Assembly: GCA_038049695.1 (NCBI GenBank)
Contig: CP142453.1
Coordinates: 132,854,001 to 132,918,000, forward strand
Direction: 5' to 3'
DNA length: 64,000 nt
DNA from: Cinnamomum chago
Taxonomy: Eukaryota; Streptophyta; Magnoliopsida; Laurales; Lauraceae
Positions within the stretch are counted from its first letter, which is position 1, and each line of letters begins with the position of its first letter. The notes under the pieces were generated by a model. That model did no database searches and had not been told where the DNA came from. It saw nothing but the letters and a program-made list of their open reading frames with translations. Made by a program: the position numbers and the translations under genes. Shown piece after piece: positions 59,220 through 64,000 of the stretch.

Positions 59220-61720
59220 AGCCTATTTTATAACTCTACCTTTGGGCCTAATCACCAAAATATCATGAGAATTATTCACTAGTCTCTTGGTTTTAGAATT
59301 TGTTTTAGCATACTCATTTTTTTTGTCAAAATATATTCAACAAATGAAAAACATGGCCCTCTTTGATGAGAAATTATGTATTTGATATTCTTTGACTTAT
59401 TAAGAGAGTGGGGTGGGTGGGTTAACTAGGAGTGGTATTTTTTACCTGACCCAACCTGCCAAAGCAACCTAAACTGAACCCACCAATTCTAAGTTTAGGC
59501 GCCCATTTTTGAGTTGGGTTTAAGTTGGCATTTTTTTACGTGATTTACAAAATGTTGGATTCGGGTTGAGTCCATTCTTACTATTCACTATGCCGGCCCG
59601 GGCTGACTCAAATAATGGCAATGTGATGACCAAACCAACCTGAAATTGATTTCACAATTTCATGGTTTTGGTTGACCCCTTAACTTTCAGTTTGGATTTG
59701 TATTAAGAAATTTAACTTGATTGATAAATGGGATTCAAATTGAGCCTATGCATATTTATTCACTATGCTAAACCCAACTGATCCATTATCTAATTGAAGT
59801 GATATATTGGCCGTGAGGGTAGCAATGGATCCGGTCGGATTGACTTTTGACAAGAACTATGGGCAATATCTATAGGTTTAATTCGAACTTGATCCTTTCT
59901 TAGTTGGGTTGTTGGGAATTTCTACATGAACTTACTCCAAAGTTAAAATATTGGGTTTTGTTTGTTGTAGGTCATAGTGCAATTAGTCAAACTGGATCAG
60001 GTTGGCGGGTCAAAAAATATTAGCATAAACCCAACCCAAAATAAAATGGGTTAACCCAAAGGTTGAATTGCTGGAATGGGTTGGATTGGATTGTCAGGTC
60101 GAAGTCAAGGATTGTGGCCCCTTAATTGGACCCTCAAAATGTTACCATGCCGATATTAATTTGGAAACTTTAATCTTGAAAGTTAAAGAATAATAGACAT
60201 TTTTACCAGATACTTACCCTTGCAAATCATGAGTGTTGCCCGGCCCAATAAGTATGTGAGAAATTCAAAAGACCTAATTTACCAACACAGCTCATCTGGT
60301 AGGCAAGAACCAACAGAAGAAAGAGCTGTAAAAATTGGCTGGATCAGGGATGGATTTTCAATTAAGTAATCATGCTGAGCCTAATTGAATCCTAATCCTA
60401 GGCTCTGTCTATTGATTAGGATTGCACATGTATTGGCTGAAGCAAGCCTAGACCCTGGACATCCAGTTAGGAGGGTGATGTTTAGCCCAAAGCAAGGTTG
60501 GCTTTGGCCAGGCCCAGGTTGGCCCAGCTAAGGTACAACCCCACTATTGATGGTCATGGGTATGTTTTTGTGCACCAACTTTTTGTGCCAATCTTTTTCA
60601 CGGTGATTTCATTTTATCCTGAGATTAAAACTGATTTTCTACACTTCATTCTCAAATACTTGTTGTCATGAAATATTTTCCATAAATCTGTTCTTTTGTG
60701 AAATCCTACCTCGGGATTCCAAAGTTTGGATTTTGCCAAGGATTGTAGAGAATAATTTCACCTTAAGCAAAAAACAAAAAAAGAAAAGTGCATATAATGG
60801 AAATATGAAATAACAAAAAAAAAAAAATCACTCTCTCTTTAAGATTTGTTTGTACAATGAGAGGATTCCACGCTCAATGGAATCTTGTGATCATATAAGA
60901 GAGGAATTTTGCATTCACAAACCTCGCATTGGAAATCAAAATCTTCTCTCTATTGAAGAAAATAAGTTTTTTTTTTCTAGTTTTGAAAAATAAATGTGTC
61001 ACACCTAATATGAGCTTTATGAATTCAGTTCAAAAAGTCAAACCAATTTTCTCTCTATCATAAAATTCTCCCGTCACACAAATGCACCCTTTGAAACTAA
61101 TTTTATTTTCCGTAAATTTTTTCATGCCAACATATTCTCAGGTTAAAAGAAAATCCTCTACTCCCTAGAAAATGGGCTATACTGCAAGAAAAAAAAAGGG
61201 TGACTTTTAGCTGCTTAAAAAGGTCTATAGCGGTGGAAGTTTTTTTCCACAGCTAAAAGTGCCATTTCTAGCTCCTCCTATGTCTAAGAGTTTCCGCCTA
61301 TTTTAGTAAAAGAAAATTTAAATATATGACACTTCTAAAAATAACTATGTTTTAGCCCCTGCTCAAGGCGGCCCTAAGTGTTATAACGTGAGTGCGGTTG
61401 CACCTGGTTTGAGAAAATTTTAAAATAATACTTAAATTTTTTTATTTTTTTATTTTACTTCTTAACTTGTTTATTACCCGCACCACCCAAATGGAAATCT
61501 GGAGTCCGCCCCCACTGTTAGAATTGTAGATTCTCTGTGAAGGCAAGGCCCATCACTGTCAATCCACAAACGACAATTAAGCGGCTGCCTCATCATATCT
61601 TCTCTACCTACAAGAAAGAAAAATTCCCCTCCTGCTAACAAGAAGGAACAATACACTAAGCTCCAAAAACCATATCATCAAGTCGTTAATACCAAACACT
61701 AGAAGAGATTCCTTGACAGC
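58772..61720. other. P450 upstream region, copy 3
   Basis: Counterpart of 31600-34590 and 42052-45004. It matches copy 2 best, sharing the expanded GAAA run (about 59187-59219) and lack of the poly(G) tract. Confidence 0.7.
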
Positions 61721-61764
<44 letters not shown>

Positions 61765-61782
61765 AGTTAGCAGTATATATAT
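61721..61782 (+). promoter_or_regulatory. P450 copy 3 core promoter: compound CT/CA microsatellite and TATA box
   Basis: CT repeat at 61721-61745 runs into a CA repeat at 61746-61763, then TATATATAT at 61774-61782. Only this copy has the CA part. Confidence 0.65.
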
Positions 61783-61882
61783 GTAGGCATGGAAAATGCA
61801 AAAACCAAGGTTAAGATAACAGAAGTGTAGTTCCAGTTTAAATGCCAAAGTGGCGTTGAGCTTTCCCAGTTGAAATTCCACC

Positions 61883-63510
61883 ATGTCTTGGACTACCCTT
61901 CTCTGGGTGCTGTCAATAGGTGTCTTTTTATTTGCATATCTCCTGCGTGCAGTGAGAGGCAAATGGGTCATAAAAAGCAAGTCCATGTTGCCTCCTGGGC
62001 CCCCAGGACTTCCCATTCTAGGGAACCTTCACATGTTGGGTGAGCTCCCTCACCATGACCTCTACAGGCTAGCCAAGGAGTATGGACCCATAATGTACTT
62101 GCGCCTCTGCTTCGTCCCCACCATCGTTGTATCATCCCCCCAAGCAGCGCAACAGTTCTTGCAGACCCATGATCTCATCTTCGCCACCAGGCCCGTCACA
62201 GAGGCCTCAAAGTACATGTCCTACGAGCACAAGAACATGTCCTTCAATGTGTATGGGCCTTACTGGCGCAGCGTTCGCAAGTTGTGCACGTTAGAGTTGC
62301 TTAGCAACCGAAAGATTGATCAATTCAAGCCCATGAGGAGAGAAGAACTAGGCCTCATTATTGGGTCAATAAAAGATATGGCCAAGGCCCGTGTTGCCGT
62401 GGACCTCAGTGCAAAGGTGGCTTCTCTCACTGCAAACATGATATGCCTAATGGTATTTGGCAGGAAGTACATGGATGAGGACCTTGATGAAAGAGGGTTC
62501 AAAGGAGTCATGGATGAGGGGATGATCCTAGCCGCGTCCTTCAATGTAGCGGATTACATCCCTTTCATTGGGCCACTTGACCTTCAAGGGCTAAATCGCC
62601 GCATGAAGGCCTTCAGTAAGGTGTTTGATGCTTTCTTCGAAAACATCATCAACGAACATGAGAAAAACAGGGAGAGGGGGCATCAGAGGGACTTTGTTGA
62701 CGTCTTGTTGGGCCTCAAGGAGTCCAATGATACCGATTTACAGCTCGACCGACCCCATATCAAAGCCATCATCTTGGTAGGGGAACACAAAATACTAACA
62801 CTTCATTCATAATCTAAATTAAAGATATGGGGATTTGTTTGACACACTTAGCTATCAATTGTCCATTTTTCATTTTGTAGGATATGCTTGCAGCTGGCAT
62901 GGACACATCATCGGCCGCAATTGAATGGGCCCTCTCAGACATGTTGAAGCACCCACAAGTCTTGAAGAAGGTCCAGGAAGAGTTGGAGAGGGTGGTGGGC
63001 CTAGAGAGGATGGTGGAGGAATCAGACCTGACCAACTTAGACTACTTTGACATGGTGGTGAAGGAAAGCATGAGGCTTCACCCTGTAGGCCCATTGCTCG
63101 TCCCCCATGAGGCCATGGAGGACTGCACAGTTAATGGCTTCCACATACCTAAAAAAGCACGCGTCATTATAAATGTTTGGGCAATCGGGCAGGACCCTGA
63201 AGTGTGGCCTAACCCCCAAGAATTCATCCCTGAGAGATTTGCAGGTAACAATATAGACGTTAGGGGTCACGATTTCCAACTCCTTCCTTTTGGATCAGGA
63301 CGCAGAGGTTGCCCTGGTTTGCAGTTGGGTCTCACCGTGGTTCGGTTGGTGTTGGCACAATTGGTGCATTGTTTTGATTGGGAGCTACCAGATGGTTTGC
63401 ACCCCAGCGATCTGGACATGAGCGAGAAGTTCAGCCTTGTTGTGCACAGGGCCAATCATCTGTTGGCAATTCCAACTTATCGCCTTTCTGATTGTACTCT
63501 TAGCCAATGA
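61883..63510 (+). CDS. Cytochrome P450, CYP71 clan (CYP71AU/CYP736A-like), copy 3
   Basis: Exons 61883-62776 and 62881-63510 encode 507 residues with intact hinge, AGMDTS, ESMR, PERF and haem loop. Substitutions found only here include L16, T349, V372, H428, D475 and a Ser for Cys four residues before the DCTLSQ end region. H428 replaces an Arg eight residues before the haem-loop start and is the change most likely to matter. The 3' flank is shortened: an inverted LTR begins 120 bases after the stop codon and may alter polyadenylation. Confidence 0.93.
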
Positions 63511-63629
63511 TGCAAGGGATGGTTATTGGTTGTAATCTCTTACAACTTTTTTTAGGGAGTGTATCAGAATTCTAAAATGATCCAACTTTTAATTTCAAAT
63601 TCTGCTATCAATATCATATGAATGATTTT

Positions 63630-64000
63630 TGTAAGTGCCTAAAAATTACGGACTTAGTTAATGGAGGATTAAGCTCCTGATGCAAGGTTTTGAGGGAGGT
63701 AAGGGGAATGGATCGAGCCTCCAATGACCTGAAAGGAAAAGAACAACGGTCAGAGACCCTGGCTGTGGGTAGCCGAAGGCCCTCCGACGGTTAAGTTAGT
63801 GCAGGGACTGAGAGAATGGAGAGAAAGAGTTCTGGGAGGGAGAGATTATGCGTGTGCGTACCTTTCATGGATTCTCTCATGCAATATATAGGTGGAGAAG
63901 TCATCATTGGACTGTCTTCCTGAGGAGACGGGAGTCCCATCTGAGCGTACTCTCATCTCCTGAGTGGGGGTAGGTAAAAAGGGGACGTCCCATCGGACCA
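63630..64000 (-). repeat. Inverted, diverged Tat-type LTR (partial)
   Basis: From TGTAAGTGCCTAAAAATTAC (63630) the sequence is the reverse complement of the 3' part of the LTR at 39429-40067, with clear substitutions and indels throughout. The left flank is unit sequence, not a primer-binding site, so this is the outer end of a minus-strand 3' LTR or a solo LTR. It continues beyond the window. Confidence 0.8.

Larger units (their letters stand above)
58772..64000 (+). repeat. Tandem segmental duplication, copy 3 (partial)
   Basis: Homology with copies 1 and 2 runs from 58772 through the P450 gene to 63629, where an inverted LTR begins; the remainder lies outside the window. Confidence 0.93.

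Overview
The window is nuclear DNA of a flowering plant, most likely a woody dicot or magnoliid; the species cannot be told from the sequence. The evidence is an MLO receptor-like gene with 14 coding exons and GT-AG introns, CYP71-clan P450 genes with the usual single intron, remains of a plant-only DUF247/UPF0481 gene, and LTR retrotransposons of the plant Athila, Tat and Copia lineages. There are no operons; most of the DNA is AT-rich intergenic sequence and transposons.

Layout. 1-8237 is gene-poor, with a possible LTR-element remnant at the left edge and two blocks of degenerate repeats. 8360-16722 (minus strand) is a complete MLO1-like gene predicted to encode 501 residues. A perfect 58-bp tandem duplication lies just after its stop codon, and a 0.46-kb fold-back element lies about 160 bp upstream of its start codon. 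17.3-22 kb holds small mobile elements with clear target-site duplications: two SINEs of one family in opposite orientation and a 156-bp hAT-type MITE. 22037-30140 is a deleted Athila-type element. It has a 5'-truncated left LTR, a gag-protease frame with one internal stop, no reverse transcriptase, and a 3' region holding a reversed polygalacturonase fragment and a Copia gag-start fragment.

31600 to the window end is a tandem array with a unit of about 10.4 kb. Each full unit contains an intact two-exon P450 gene (507 aa), a broken DUF247 gene on the opposite strand interrupted by a 650-bp insertion, and the LTR plus gag of a Tat-type element. Copy 1 is 31600-42051, copy 2 is 42052-58771, and copy 3 starts at 58772 and runs off the window. 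Copy 2 is longer only because an intact Copia element with a 1310-residue polyprotein sits in it; copy 1 preserves the empty site. In copy 3 a diverged, inverted Tat-type LTR interrupts the unit at 63630.

History read from the sequence: the DUF247 gene decayed, took an insertion and then a Tat element; the block, with a Tat gag already carrying a stop codon, was duplicated in tandem; Copia then inserted in copy 2. The probably functional host genes are the MLO gene and the three P450 genes.
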